The notes: a model not told the origin generated them from the letters alone. Shown: positions 19,101 to 27,613, counted from the stretch's first letter. The stretch is 64,000 nucleotides of DNA from Roseicyclus salinarum (GCF_029624655.1 NZ_JARRSA010000001.1:243696-307695), one strand, 5' to 3'. Numbers and translations: made by a program.

Positions 19101-19569
19101 TCTGACCGCGTTCGAGCAGGTGAACACGAACTTCGCCAAGCTGTTCACGCATCTCTTCGGCGGCGGCGAGGCAAGGCTCGTGCTGGTCGAATCCGACGAT
19201 CCGCTCGAGGCCGGCCTCGAGATCCTGTGCCAGCCGCCAGGCAAGAAGCTGTCGACGCTGTCGCTCCTGTCGGGTGGCGAGCAGACGCTGACCGCTCTTG
19301 CGCTGATCTTCGCGGTGTTCCTCGCCAATCCCGCCCCGATCTGCGTGCTCGACGAGGTCGACGCGCCGCTCGACGACGCGAACGTTGGCCGCTTCTGCGA
19401 CCTCCTCGACGAGATGACCCGCCAGACCGAGACCCGCTTTCTCATCATCACGCACCACGCCGTGACGATGGCGCGCATGGATCGCCTGTTCGGCGTGACG
19501 ATGGGCGAGCAGGGCGTGTCCCAGCTGGTGTCGGTGGATCTGAAGAAAGCCGAGCAGATGGTCGCCTGA
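16114..19569 (+). CDS. smc: Chromosome segregation protein SMC
   Basis: 1151 residues from a GTG. The N-terminal ATPase half has FKSFVDPTDLVIAEG and Walker A GPNGCGKS near residues 32-39, with the R-loop region VMGENRPTAMRGGGMEDVIFAG. Long Ala/Glu/Arg coiled coils flank a hinge at about residues 510-625. The C-terminal half has the ABC signature LSGGEQTLTALALIFA and Walker B ICVLDEVDAPLDD. With ScpA and ScpB (not in the window) it forms condensin, which organises and separates chromosomes. The gene stands alone, with 463 bp upstream. Confidence 0.97.
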   Translation: MRFNRLRLNGFKSFVDPTDLVIAEGLTGVVGPNGCGKSNLLEALRWVMGENRPTAMRGGGMEDVIFAGAATRPARNFAEVHVQIDNSQRLAPAGFNDTDQIDIVRRITRDAGSAYKLNGKDVRARDVQMLFADAATGAQSPALVRQGQISELINAKPRNRRRVLEDAAGIAGLYQRRHEAELKLRAAEQNLARVDDVLESLAGQLATLARQAKQAARYRAIGAELRQAEGLLMWLRWRDADVARLSTEEVLRAALSGAVRAEAAARDASAAREAAEAALPALREEEAIAAAILQRLLVERDTLDAEAARAAEAVTSLDGRIAQLSRDIDREAALNADAGDSMAALEAEASDLTQASEGHDAAVADAEAAAVAANDVLGEREGALAMETEAQADLAARHQSADRRIAEAARSRARHDEEARKAAAAARDGVERLAGLTRDVEAAGEALDAATSLAARAEETVAETEHARAEAEANEVEARAARSDAEGRAGTLAAEVTALARLLDREKGAEDTLLDALKVDKGFEAALGAALSDDLNAPLAGRPGGSGWSALPDYDETAPLPGGVEPLARHVAAPPALSRRLSQIGVVEAAEGPRLQPLLRPGQRLVSRAGDVWRWDGYAMAAGDAVSGAARRLEQQNRLAELQAEAARVEAEAAEARAAHEIWARRLAELSDADRLARKARRDAETNLAEASRARTRAETERAGLDSRLDTLRETARRHEAEAEAARAEEADAQHAKASLEDLEAVRARLADTRTTVEAARMTMLAKRAAHDELKREGEMRARRLSRIVEEMASWRARLASAETQLADLRRRKDEAEAQLVEARARPGEIAARREALAGKIADAEKRRTAAADTLTGAERGHSEAQAAERAAERAASEAREGRAAAEARRDAAAEAVQAAADRIAEEHETSPEALREELGDLPEPPPRADAVEADVHRLRRQRDALGAVNLRAEEDARSVEEEHSTLTREKEDLEAAIAKLRSGISSLNREGRARLLTAFEQVNTNFAKLFTHLFGGGEARLVLVESDDPLEAGLEILCQPPGKKLSTLSLLSGGEQTLTALALIFAVFLANPAPICVLDEVDAPLDDANVGRFCDLLDEMTRQTETRFLIITHHAVTMARMDRLFGVTMGEQGVSQLVSVDLKKAEQMVA

Positions 19570-19653
19570 GGGGGGCCTCGAAGCAGGTGGCCGCGCCTTG
19601 ACCGAAGCAACGGGGCGCCGAGTGAGATCGCTTCATCAAAAGGGGGGTGAGTC

Positions 19654-20025
19654 ATGCCCGCAGAAAGCGCGAAGGACCTCATCGGACTGTTCTCGCAACG
19701 GTTCTCAAGCGGCGACGTGGACAGGCTTCTGGACCTCTACGAAGACCAGGCGGTGTTTCCGACCCATCACGGCACGGCGCGTGGCCTCGACCAGATCCGC
19801 TCGGTCCTTCAGGGCTATGTCGACAGCGGCGCGACGCTCGATTTCACGGGGCAGGTCGCGTTCGAAACCGGGGATCTGGCCCTCGTTCAGAACGCATGGA
19901 CCATGACGACGGCAAGCGGGGACAAGGCGACGGGCGTGACCGTGGAGATCGCCCGAAAGCAGGCGGATGGCCTCTGGAAATATGCGATCGACAGCCCGGA
20001 CGGCGCCGCCCTTCTCGGGACGTGA
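19654..20025 (+). CDS. SnoaL/ketosteroid isomerase-like (NTF2 fold) protein
   Basis: 123 residues with the pattern of small NTF2-fold proteins: helices with LIGLFSQRFSSGDVDRLLDLYEDQAVF, then FPTHHGTARGLDQIRSVLQGYVD, then beta strands ending WKYAIDSPDG. These proteins bind small hydrophobic molecules or act as isomerases; the present one cannot be given a substrate. An AGGGGGG-type ribosome site lies close upstream of the ATG. It lies 84 bp after smc and ends 54 bp from the convergent transglycosylase. Confidence 0.8.
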   Translation: MPAESAKDLIGLFSQRFSSGDVDRLLDLYEDQAVFPTHHGTARGLDQIRSVLQGYVDSGATLDFTGQVAFETGDLALVQNAWTMTTASGDKATGVTVEIARKQADGLWKYAIDSPDGAALLGT

Positions 20026-20079
20026 GCCGCCTTTCGGGTCGTCCGCGTACCTGGGCCTGAACGGCCGGACGCGCCCCTG

Positions 20080-21261
20080 TCAGAGAGCGTTAAGCAGTGT
20101 CTGGGTGGGCCAGGCGTCCGCCGGCAGGCCCAGGCGCCGCTGTTCCTCGCGGACGGCGGCGCGGGTGCCGGCGCCCAGGATGCCGTCGATCGCGCCCACG
20201 TCATGCCCGCGCGCGGCAAGCCTGCGCTGAAGCTCGCGCATCGCGTTTCCCTCAAGGCCCGGATCGGGATTGCCCGCGTCGAAGACCGGCGCGCCCTCGA
20301 GCCTGTTGGCGAAATAGGCGGCGGTCAGGACGTAGGTGAAGCTCTGGTTCCACTCGAACAGCACGCTGAAATTCGGGTAGGCGAGGAAGGCCGGGCCGTT
20401 ACGTCCCTGCGGCAGCACCACCGAGGCCTGCGCGCCCGGCATCGGAAGGCTGCCGCCCGACCGGGCGCGGACGCCGGCCTGCTCCCAGTCCGAGACGCGG
20501 GCAGAGGTGTGGATACCCGTCCGGTACCAGTCGAGATCCGGCGGCACGACGATCTCGACCAGCCAGGGCTCGTTCGGCCGCCACCCCAGCGACGACAGCA
20601 CGTTGGCCCCGCTCATCAGCGCGTCGGGCGCGGAGGTCTGAAGGTAGACATGACCGTCGCCGTCGCCGTCGATTCCGTGCGCCACGATGTCCTCGGGCAG
20701 CATCTGGACCATGCCGATCTCTCCGGCCCAGGCCCCTTGCGTGTTGACGGGATCGAAGTCGCCCGCCCGGAAGAGTTCCAGCGCCGCGAAGACCTGCGGG
20801 CGGAAGATGTGCGGGCGGCGGCAGTCATGCGCCAGCGTCACCAGCGCGTCGAGCGTGTTGTAGTCGCCCTGGAACGCACCGTAGTCCGTCTCGAACGCCC
20901 AGAACGACAGGAGGATGCCGCGCGACACGCCGAACCGCTGCTCGATCGCATCGAAGACGGAGGCATACCGCTGCGCGTTGGCCCGCCCGTTGTCGATGCG
21001 GTTCTGCGAGATCAGGCGCCGCGCGAACTCGGTGAACGGAACGGTGAAGATGCCCTGCCGCCGGTCCGCGTCGATGGCCCGCTGAGAATATCCGGCATGT
21101 GTGAAGAAAGCGTCTACGGCCGCCTGCGGATGCCCGCGCGACAGCGCCTCGGCCCTCAGGTCCTGCACGAACCGGCCGAAATCGCCTCCGCATTGCTGGG
21201 CCGCCACAGGTCCGGCCAGGACCCCGAGCGCCACCAGCCCCGCAATGATTCCCGTTTTCAT
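20080..21261 (-). CDS. Lytic murein transglycosylase, MltB-like, with peptidoglycan-binding domain
   Basis: 393 residues. A signal peptide (1-21, ending VAA) precedes an SLT_2/MltB catalytic domain at about 30-310, with the catalytic glutamate in FWAFETDYGAFQG near residue 124 and the GEIGMVQMLPEDI segment. A C-terminal PG_binding_1 domain covers about 335-393 (LQRRLAARGHDVGAIDGILGAGTRAAV). It cleaves peptidoglycan glycan strands in the periplasm to 1,6-anhydro products. A second paralogue of the same design is at 31933-33303. It stands alone, convergent with the SnoaL-like gene. Confidence 0.94.
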   Translation of the reverse strand: MKTGIIAGLVALGVLAGPVAAQQCGGDFGRFVQDLRAEALSRGHPQAAVDAFFTHAGYSQRAIDADRRQGIFTVPFTEFARRLISQNRIDNGRANAQRYASVFDAIEQRFGVSRGILLSFWAFETDYGAFQGDYNTLDALVTLAHDCRRPHIFRPQVFAALELFRAGDFDPVNTQGAWAGEIGMVQMLPEDIVAHGIDGDGDGHVYLQTSAPDALMSGANVLSSLGWRPNEPWLVEIVVPPDLDWYRTGIHTSARVSDWEQAGVRARSGGSLPMPGAQASVVLPQGRNGPAFLAYPNFSVLFEWNQSFTYVLTAAYFANRLEGAPVFDAGNPDPGLEGNAMRELQRRLAARGHDVGAIDGILGAGTRAAVREEQRRLGLPADAWPTQTLLNAL

Positions 21262-21325
21262 GAGACCCGGCCCTCGCTGACTGACTACGGGCCGAGACTA
21301 GCAAGGCTTGGCGATGCCGCAAGCC

Positions 21326-22243
21326 TCAGATCAGGGCGATGGCCGCGAGGGCCAGGAATACGCCAGACCAGACGCGCCATAGGGCAACGACGGCAGCGTC
21401 GATGTCGGCTGCCGTGGCATCGCGCCGCCCGTCCGGGTTCAGGACGGGGTCCGACGTCGTCGCGCCGGCATAGCTGCGCGGACCCGACAGCGCGAGGCCG
21501 AGGCCGCGGGCCATCGCGGCCTCGGGCCAGCCCGCGTTGACGGAGCGGTGCCTTGGCCCCTCGCGAGCGGCGCTTCGCAGGGCGCCGGGATCGGCGAAGG
21601 CGGCCGCGATCAAGAGCGCCGTGATCCGCGCCGGCACCCAGTTCAGGACATCGTCGAGCCGCGCCGCGGCCCAGCCGAATTCACCGTGACGCTCGGTGCG
21701 GTGCCCGATCATGGAATCCGCGGTGTTGCAGATCTTGTAGAAGATCATGCCGGGCAGCCCTCCCAGGAGGAACCAGAAGGCGGGCGCGACGACGCCGTCC
21801 GACAGGTTCTCGGCCGCGCTTTCGATGGCCGCGCGCGCCACGGCGGCCTCGTCGAGCGACGCCGTGTCGCGCCCCACGATCATCGAGACCGCGCGGCGTC
21901 CTTCCATGAGCGAGCGGCGCAAGCCCTCGGCGACCGCGCGCACATGGTCCACGAGGCTTTTCTGCGCGAGAAGGATGGCCGCGCCGACGACCTCGATCAC
22001 CGGGCCGCCCGGTAGTGCTGCAAGTGCCCACCCCGTCGCGATGGCCGCCGTCGACAGCGCCGCGACCACCAGCACACCCCGGACGCGCCGGGCGCCACCT
22101 CTGTTGAAGCGCGCGTCGCACCAGCCTACCGCCCGGCCCATCAGCACGGCAGGGTGCGGCAGCCGATCCCACAGAAACCCCGGCTCGCCGAAGATCGCGT
22201 CGAGGATGAGAGCGGCCAGAAGGAGAAGGGCGTGGTCGCTCAC
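21326..22243 (-). CDS. cbiB: Adenosylcobinamide-phosphate synthase CbiB/CobD
   Basis: 305 residues from a GTG that overlaps the cobC stop by 4 nt (GTGA). The N-terminal LDAIFGEP..LW..LPHPAVLMGR is the CbiB signature, and ESAAENLSDGVVAPAFWFLLGGLPG and YKICNTADSMIGH are conserved loops. Several membrane segments are visible. The enzyme joins aminopropanol phosphate to adenosylcobyric acid in the inner membrane. Pairing with cobC, which makes the aminopropanol phosphate arm, supports the call. Other cobalamin genes are not in the window. Confidence 0.96.
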   Translation of the reverse strand: MSDHALLLLAALILDAIFGEPGFLWDRLPHPAVLMGRAVGWCDARFNRGGARRVRGVLVVAALSTAAIATGWALAALPGGPVIEVVGAAILLAQKSLVDHVRAVAEGLRRSLMEGRRAVSMIVGRDTASLDEAAVARAAIESAAENLSDGVVAPAFWFLLGGLPGMIFYKICNTADSMIGHRTERHGEFGWAAARLDDVLNWVPARITALLIAAAFADPGALRSAAREGPRHRSVNAGWPEAAMARGLGLALSGPRSYAGATTSDPVLNPDGRRDATAADIDAAVVALWRVWSGVFLALAAIALI

Positions 22244-23196
22244 CCCAGCGCGTCCCGAAGGCGGATCCAGTCCTCGTCGCGGCCCGGCAGGCCGAGGCGG
22301 ATCCAGGTTCGGGAATAGGGGAACACGCGGGTCCAGATCCGAGCCCGCGCAAGCCGCTCCTGCCACGCGGACGCGTCGTTTACGGCGTAGGTGCGGTAAA
22401 GCGTCGTCCCTCCGACAAGCTCCGCGCCCTTGGCCGTCATCATGGCGTCGAGCCGCGCCGCATCGCGGGCAAGCCGTTGCCGTGTCGCCCCGGCCCAGCC
22501 CGGATCCTCGAGCGCGCGGGCGCCGATTTCCAGCGCCGGGCCCGACACCGCCCAAGGCCCGAGCGCCTCTTGCATCCGGGCGCAGGTCTCGGGTGGTCCG
22601 ATCATCAGCCCGAGGCGCAACCCGGCCAGGCCCCAGAACTTGCCGAAACTCTTCAGGACGACGACGCCGGACTCGGCTGTGCGCCCGGCATGGGACGCAT
22701 CCGGGCAGGTTTCGCAGAAGCTTTCGTCGATCACGGTCAGGCGGCGTCCGCCGATGTCTCGCGCGTTGAAGTGACGGCCATCGGGATTGTTGGGGTGAAC
22801 GCCGACGCGCACCTCGGCCTCGCCGGTCTCCACGACCTCCCATCCGGCGGCGCGGAAGGCTGCTGCGTGTTCGTTGTAGGTGGGGCCGGGGATCGCCGCG
22901 CGGCATCCTTCGACCAGGCCGGGCAGTCTCGCGATCAGCGCGCTCGCCCCCGGAGCCGCGACGATCCCAGCCCCGTCGGGCACGTTCCAGAACGATCGCG
23001 CCGCAGAAAGCAGGCGGTCGGCCGCGGCCCTGTCGGGCAGATCCGTCCACGCGCCGCCGGAAAGTTGGCCGACCGGGTAGGGCACCGGGTTGATCCCGGT
23101 GGACAGGTCCAGCCAATCCCGGCGAAGGCCGCCGAAACGGGCGGTGGCGGCATCTAGGCCGCCGCCATGGTCACGGATCGGAACGGTGTCGCGCAT
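22240..23196 (-). CDS. cobC: L-threonine-O-3-phosphate decarboxylase (cobalamin synthesis)
   Basis: 318 residues, a fold type I PLP enzyme related to histidinol-phosphate aminotransferase. It starts RDHGGGLDAATARFGG, typical of CobC/CobD, then has WLDLSTGINPVPYP. The PLP lysine is in VLKSFGKFWGLAGLRLG (about residue 190), and the C-terminal arginine is in TWIRLGLPG. It makes the (R)-1-amino-2-propanol phosphate moiety of cobalamin. It is translationally coupled to cbiB. This enzyme is called CobC in the Pseudomonas scheme and CobD in Salmonella. Confidence 0.94.
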   Translation of the reverse strand: MRDTVPIRDHGGGLDAATARFGGLRRDWLDLSTGINPVPYPVGQLSGGAWTDLPDRAAADRLLSAARSFWNVPDGAGIVAAPGASALIARLPGLVEGCRAAIPGPTYNEHAAAFRAAGWEVVETGEAEVRVGVHPNNPDGRHFNARDIGGRRLTVIDESFCETCPDASHAGRTAESGVVVLKSFGKFWGLAGLRLGLMIGPPETCARMQEALGPWAVSGPALEIGARALEDPGWAGATRQRLARDAARLDAMMTAKGAELVGGTTLYRTYAVNDASAWQERLARARIWTRVFPYSRTWIRLGLPGRDEDWIRLRDALG

Positions 23197-23238
23197 CGCG
23201 CCTCGCCTGTTGGCAACGGCCCGATCTAGACCCTTTCC

Positions 23239-24228
23239 TCAGGCTGCCTTCAAGGCCCCGCGTCCATGCGCCTCCGACCAGTCGATCACGGGGTTGATCG
23301 GAACGATCCGGTGCGGATTGATGGTTTCGTGACTGTAGTGATAGTGCCGCACGATGTGGTCGAAGTGCACGGTCTCCGCGACGCCCGGCCACTGGTAGAG
23401 CTCGCGCGCATAGGCCCAGAGGTTGGGATAGTCGATCAGCCGGCGCCGATTGCACTTGAAGTGCAGGTGGTAGACGGCATCGAACCGGACTAGCGTCGTG
23501 AAGAGCCGCCAGTCGGCCTCGGTCACGCGGTCGCCTGCAAGGTAGCGGTTTTCGGCCAGGATCCCCTCGGCCCAGTCCAGCCCCTCGAACAGCGCCTGCA
23601 CGGCCTTGTCGTAGGCCGCCTGCGTGGTGGCGAAGCCGGCCTTGTAGACGCCGTTGTTGATGTCCGAGTAGACGCGCGCGTTCACCTCGTCGATGCGCGG
23701 GCGCAAGCCCTCGGGGCAGAAGTCGCGCGTGTTTCCGGTGATGCCGTCGAAGGCGGAGTTGAACATCCGAATGATCTCGGCGCTTTCGTTGGACACGATC
23801 TGCCCGGACTTCGTGTCCCACAGGACCGGAACGGTGACGCGGGTGGTCACATGGGGATCGGTGCGCTGGTAGATTTCGCGCATGTGCTCCGATCCGAACA
23901 GATGGTCTCCGGTCGCGCCGGGAAAATCCTGCGCGAAGCTCCAGCCCTCGCCCAGCATGTCGGGATGCACGACTGAGACGTCGATATGAGCCTCGAGGCC
24001 CTTCAGCGCGCGGAAGATCATCGTCCGGTTCGCCCAGGGGCAGGCATGGGAGACGTAGAGGTGGTATCTCCCGCTCTCGGCCGCGAAACCACCCCTGCCG
24101 GTCGGTCCGGGGGCGCCGTCGGGCGTGACCCAGTTGCGGAACTGCGATTCCTGTCGCTTGAAGGCCCCGCCGGTGGATTTCGTGTCAAACCACTGGTCGT
24201 GCCATTCGCCGTCTACCAAGAGACCCAT
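23239..24228 (-). CDS. Glutathionyl-hydroquinone reductase (GST family, YqjG/ECM4-like)
   Basis: 329 residues, the normal length. The redox cysteine lies in SHACPWANRTMI near residue 60, after FRNWVTPDGAPGPTGRGGFAAESGRYHLYV split by the usual beta strand. The C-terminal helical GST domain has the ECM4-type motifs RVYSDINNGVYKAGFAT and NLWAYARELYQWPGVA and ends HETINPHRIVPINP. The enzyme removes glutathione from glutathionyl-hydroquinones. It lies 42 bp upstream of cobC on the same strand, but a functional link to cobalamin is not apparent. Confidence 0.95.
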   Translation of the reverse strand: MGLLVDGEWHDQWFDTKSTGGAFKRQESQFRNWVTPDGAPGPTGRGGFAAESGRYHLYVSHACPWANRTMIFRALKGLEAHIDVSVVHPDMLGEGWSFAQDFPGATGDHLFGSEHMREIYQRTDPHVTTRVTVPVLWDTKSGQIVSNESAEIIRMFNSAFDGITGNTRDFCPEGLRPRIDEVNARVYSDINNGVYKAGFATTQAAYDKAVQALFEGLDWAEGILAENRYLAGDRVTEADWRLFTTLVRFDAVYHLHFKCNRRRLIDYPNLWAYARELYQWPGVAETVHFDHIVRHYHYSHETINPHRIVPINPVIDWSEAHGRGALKAA

Positions 24229-24328
24229 CTGTCACTCCATTCTTCGCGTCATGAACATAGATAGGTCCGCGACGCCCATGGCGACACCGCAACGTCCGCA
24301 GGGCGCGTCCCGCATGAGCGCACACAGG

Positions 24329-24901
24329 TCAGACGCCGGCGCGTCGCCTGTCGCGGAACCCTTGCGCCTTCGCGCGATTTCCGCACCTCGCCATCGAGCA
24401 CCAGCGCCGCCCTGTTCCCCGGCCGTGATCGAGGAACAGATGCGTGCAGCGCCGGCACTCGCGCAGGCGGGCGAGCGTGTCCCCCAGCATGAAGTCCGCG
24501 ATGGCGAGCGCGACGTGGTCGTGCAGCCCGCCCATCGGTCCCGCCCGCCACGCCGGACGTCCCGCGTTCATGTCGAGCGTCGCGTCCTGCATCGCCGACT
24601 TGATCGCGGTCTCCACTGCCAGACGGTCCTCGTGCGGCGGACGCCGTCCCGCCGCAAGCGCGGACAGGACGGCATAGGCGGCCTCGCGCAGCGCCATGAG
24701 CGCGTGCAACTGCCCCGCGGCGCGCGTGTCCGCGGCTCCGTTCAGCCCGCAGAGCCGAAGATGCGACAGGAGGTCCTCTCCGGTTTCGAAAGTGTCGTGG
24801 CGGCGTGTCTTGCCGTCGTCCGAGACAGTGTTGAGGAATGCGAGCACCGGGTGCCCCGCTTCGATGATCGCCTCGGCGGTGCCTCGTGGGATCGGTCTCA
24901 T
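24329..24901 (-). CDS. CGNR zinc-finger protein (ABATE domain), probable regulator
   Basis: 190 residues from the ATG at 24901. An upstream in-frame ATG at 25003 gives a longer product with an unlikely N-terminus. The N-terminal part (HPVLAFLNTV, HDTFETGEDLLSHL) matches the stress-induced ABATE domain. The C-terminal zinc finger has CRRCTHLFLD, then RWCSMARCGNRAKA, containing the eponymous CGNR. Such proteins are thought to bind DNA and act as regulators, target unknown. An inverted repeat sits about 66 bp upstream of the start and may be its own operator. Confidence 0.9.
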   Translation of the reverse strand: MRPIPRGTAEAIIEAGHPVLAFLNTVSDDGKTRRHDTFETGEDLLSHLRLCGLNGAADTRAAGQLHALMALREAAYAVLSALAAGRRPPHEDRLAVETAIKSAMQDATLDMNAGRPAWRAGPMGGLHDHVALAIADFMLGDTLARLRECRRCTHLFLDHGRGTGRRWCSMARCGNRAKAQGFRDRRRAGV

Positions 24902-24966
24902 GGTGCGGCAAGGTCCTTGGCGGGTGAAGGCTCGGACGCGGCTGTCCGCGTCGGATGCCGCGACTG

Positions 24967-24978
24967 ATAACCAGTTAT
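24967..24978. promoter_or_regulatory. Inverted repeat upstream of the CGNR regulator
   Basis: ATAAC, 2 nt, GTTAT forms a perfect short dyad inside an AT-rich patch (about 24963-24992), rare for this GC-rich region. It lies about 66 bp upstream of the CGNR start and is a candidate operator or promoter element. No binding protein can be named. Confidence 0.4.
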
Positions 24979-25154
24979 TGTAGATAAACAGTGACGATGG
25001 CAATGACCGAAGGCGCCGCCCCCGGTGTTGCCAGCGCGCATCGGAGAAAATTCATTCATGCGGGATCGGAACCCGGAGCGCGGCTTGAAATTGACCTGTC
25101 GGGCCGAACGGGCATCCTGCGGCCAGACGGTCTTCAAGCCGGGGCACGCGAGAC

Positions 25155-25505
25155 ATGACGGACTTCCTTCCCGAGGATCTGCAAAGGCAGCTCGATGCTG
25201 CGCGGCGCCAGACCCGGCGCAAGCGCGCGACGAGGGTCGTCCATGTCGGCGACCACGCGTTTCCGATCCTCGACTATTCGGACACGGGCTTTGCGGTCGA
25301 TGCCGCCGAGGTCCCGCGCCTGCGCGGCCTGATCGACATCTACGACGGCCCGCGGCACCTGACGCAGGCGCTGATCGTCGCGTCGGTCCGCGAGGGGGAC
25401 CTGATGCGCTACGAATTCAAGCGCAACACGGCCGCGGCCACGTCGGCCCCGGTCGACTTCGAGCGCGACGTCGAGCCGCCCGCGGCTCTGCTTCCGCCCG
25501 AATGA
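25155..25505 (+). CDS. Small PilZ-like domain protein
   Basis: 116 residues. The pattern of a PilZ c-di-GMP binding domain can be traced: an arginine cluster RRQTRRKRATR at residues 17-27 (RxxxR) followed by DYSDTGFAV at about 40-48 (D/NxSxxG), then VPRLRGLIDIYDG and a closing beta strand MRYEFKRN. If correct, it would bind c-di-GMP as a stand-alone effector. The rest of the domain is short and divergent, so this is a motif-level call. It lies 147 bp before dgcN. Confidence 0.6.
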   Translation: MTDFLPEDLQRQLDAARRQTRRKRATRVVHVGDHAFPILDYSDTGFAVDAAEVPRLRGLIDIYDGPRHLTQALIVASVREGDLMRYEFKRNTAAATSAPVDFERDVEPPAALLPPE

Positions 25506-25652
25506 TCGTCCGCACGGCGCACGAATTATGCGCACAACTGTCCGAACGCGGGTGAATTTTCGCGTCTGACGCCTTGCATGCGCCATCTTTTCCAGAAACG
25601 CCGTCCGTGGCCGGTCTAGTCTCGCCGTGATCGAATCCAGAGGGACACCGCG

Positions 25653-26654
25653 ATGATCGAGACGCCCTATCTACTTTTCCTCGGCGACGCGCCGGACCAG
25701 CTTGCCGTGAAGGTCGCGCAAGGGATACGCGACTGGCGCCCCGACAATGCGGTGGGCCAGTTCCGCATGGCGGGATGCAAGGCCGACGTCGGCCTGCCCG
25801 ACATGGACCTTGCGCAGGCCAGGGCGGCAGGTGCCCGGACGCTCGTGATCGGCGTGGCCAATCGCGGCGGCATGATCTCGCAGGCGTGGAAGAAGATCCT
25901 CGTGCAGGCGCTCGAGGAGGGATTCGACCTCGCCTCGGGCCTGCACAACCTGCTGCGCGACGAGGAAGACCTTGCCGCGGTCGCGCGCGCCACCGGCCGG
26001 ACGCTTCACGACGTGCGGGTGCCATCGGTGAAATACCCGATCGCCAGCGGCGTTCCACGCACCGGCAGGCGCTGCCTTGCCGTGGGCACCGACTGCTCGG
26101 TCGGCAAGATGTATACCTCGCTCGCCATGGACCTCGAGATGAAGAAGCGCGGGCGGAAATCCTCGTTCCGCGCCACGGGCCAGACCGGCATCCTGATCAC
26201 CGGCGAGGGCGTGCCGCTGGACGCCGTGATCGCCGACTTCATGGCCGGCTCCATCGAATGGCTGACGCCCGACAACGACGACGACCACTGGGACATGATC
26301 GAGGGACAGGGCAGCCTGTTCCATGTCTCCTACTCCGGAGTGACCATGGCCCTGATCCACGGCGGCGCGCCGGACGCCCTGATCCTGAGCCACGAGCCTA
26401 CGCGGGCGCACATGCGCGGGCTGCCCGGATACGGGATGCCGACGCTGGAGGCGCTGCGCGACCTCGTTCTGCCCGTCGCCCGGATCGCCAATCCCAAGGC
26501 CGAGATCGTCGGCATCTCGATCAACACCGCCGCGATGGGCGAGGACGAGGCGCTGACGCATCTGGAGGAGGTCGAGAAGCGCATGGGCCTGCCGTCCGTC
26601 GATCCGTTCCGGCAGGGCGCGGCAAGGCTCTGCGACGCTCTGGACGCGACATGA
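25653..26654 (+). CDS. dgcN: D-glutamate N-acetyltransferase DgcN (DUF1611 family)
   Basis: 333 residues. The N-terminal half has LLFLGDAPDQLAVKVAQGI..W, and the C-terminal half has the P-loop-like GTDCSVGKMYTSLAMDLEM near residues 149-167 followed by FRATGQTGI and EGQGSLFHVSYSGVTMALIHG. These fit the DUF1611 family, whose marine members were shown to acetylate D-glutamate as the first step of a D-Glu degradation route. Its stop overlaps the dgcA start by 4 nt. No LysR-type dgcR adjoins. Confidence 0.85.
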   Translation: MIETPYLLFLGDAPDQLAVKVAQGIRDWRPDNAVGQFRMAGCKADVGLPDMDLAQARAAGARTLVIGVANRGGMISQAWKKILVQALEEGFDLASGLHNLLRDEEDLAAVARATGRTLHDVRVPSVKYPIASGVPRTGRRCLAVGTDCSVGKMYTSLAMDLEMKKRGRKSSFRATGQTGILITGEGVPLDAVIADFMAGSIEWLTPDNDDDHWDMIEGQGSLFHVSYSGVTMALIHGGAPDALILSHEPTRAHMRGLPGYGMPTLEALRDLVLPVARIANPKAEIVGISINTAAMGEDEALTHLEEVEKRMGLPSVDPFRQGAARLCDALDAT

Positions 26655-27613
26655 TCTCGGTCACGCGCGATACCTTCCGGCTGGCGCAGGCCTTCACCAT
26701 CTCGCGCGGATCGCGGACGGAGGCCCGGGTGCTGACGGTCCGCGTGATGCGCGAGGGCGTGACCGGGTGGGGCGAATGCGTCCCCTACGCCCGTTACGGC
26801 GAGACGTTGGACAGCGTGGCCGCGCAGATCGAGGGTCTGCCCGAAGACATCTCGCGGCAGGATCTGCAGGACGCGCTGCCCGCCGGTGCCGCGCGGAACG
26901 CCGTCGATTGCGCGCTGTGGGACTGGAAGGCCAAGCGCGATGGTTGCCCGGCGCACCAGCTTGCCGGCCTTCCGGCGCCGCGCGCCGTGACGACGGCCTA
27001 CACCCTGTCGCTCGACACGCCCGAGGCGATGCGCGCCGAGGCGGCGAAGCAGGCGCACAGGCCGCTCCTGAAGATCAAGCTCGGCACGCCCGAGGACATG
27101 ACGCGGCTGGAAGCCGTGCGCGCAGGCGCGCCCGACACGCGGATCATCGTCGATGCCAACGAAGGCTGGACCGCCGACATCTACAGCGAACTCGCGCCGC
27201 ACCTCCTCCGGCTGGGTGTGGGGATGGTGGAGCAGCCGCTGCCGGCGGGCCAGGACGATCTGCTGCAGGAGATCGAGCGTCCGCTTCCGGTCTGCGCCGA
27301 CGAAAGCTGCCATGACCGCGAAAGCCTGCCGGGTCTGGTCGGCAAGTACGACATGGTCAACGTCAAGCTCGACAAGACCGGCGGCCTGACCGAGGCGCTG
27401 GCGCTGAAAGCCGAGGCCGAGGCGCTGGGCTTCCGGGTGATGGTGGGCTGCATGGTGGGCTCGTCGCTTGCCATGGCGCCCGCGATGCTGGTGGCGCAGG
27501 GGGCCGAGATCGTGGACCTCGACGGGCCGCTCCTGCTGGCGGAGGACAGGCCGGTGCCGCTTCGGTTCGAGGGCTCGACGATCCAGCCAACCGACCCCGC
27601 GCTCTGGGGCTGA
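26651..27613 (+). CDS. dgcA: N-acetyl-D-glutamate racemase DgcA (enolase superfamily)
   Basis: 320 residues, an enolase-superfamily member of the muconate/dipeptide epimerase type. The catalytic KxK is in LLKIKLG, metal ligands are in IIVDANEGW, MVEQPLP and CADESC, and the second catalytic lysine is in NVKLDKTGG. On sequence alone it could be a dipeptide epimerase; tight coupling to dgcN (4-nt overlap) favours N-acetyl-D-Glu to N-acetyl-L-Glu racemisation. It starts at 26651. Confidence 0.85.
   Translation: MISVTRDTFRLAQAFTISRGSRTEARVLTVRVMREGVTGWGECVPYARYGETLDSVAAQIEGLPEDISRQDLQDALPAGAARNAVDCALWDWKAKRDGCPAHQLAGLPAPRAVTTAYTLSLDTPEAMRAEAAKQAHRPLLKIKLGTPEDMTRLEAVRAGAPDTRIIVDANEGWTADIYSELAPHLLRLGVGMVEQPLPAGQDDLLQEIERPLPVCADESCHDRESLPGLVGKYDMVNVKLDKTGGLTEALALKAEAEALGFRVMVGCMVGSSLAMAPAMLVAQGAEIVDLDGPLLLAEDRPVPLRFEGSTIQPTDPALWG

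Noticed and set aside
16084..19458. Very long reading frame opposite smc (over 1100 codons)
   Set aside because: It is a GC-bias shadow of smc, with no recognisable domain and low-complexity Leu/Gly/Arg content.
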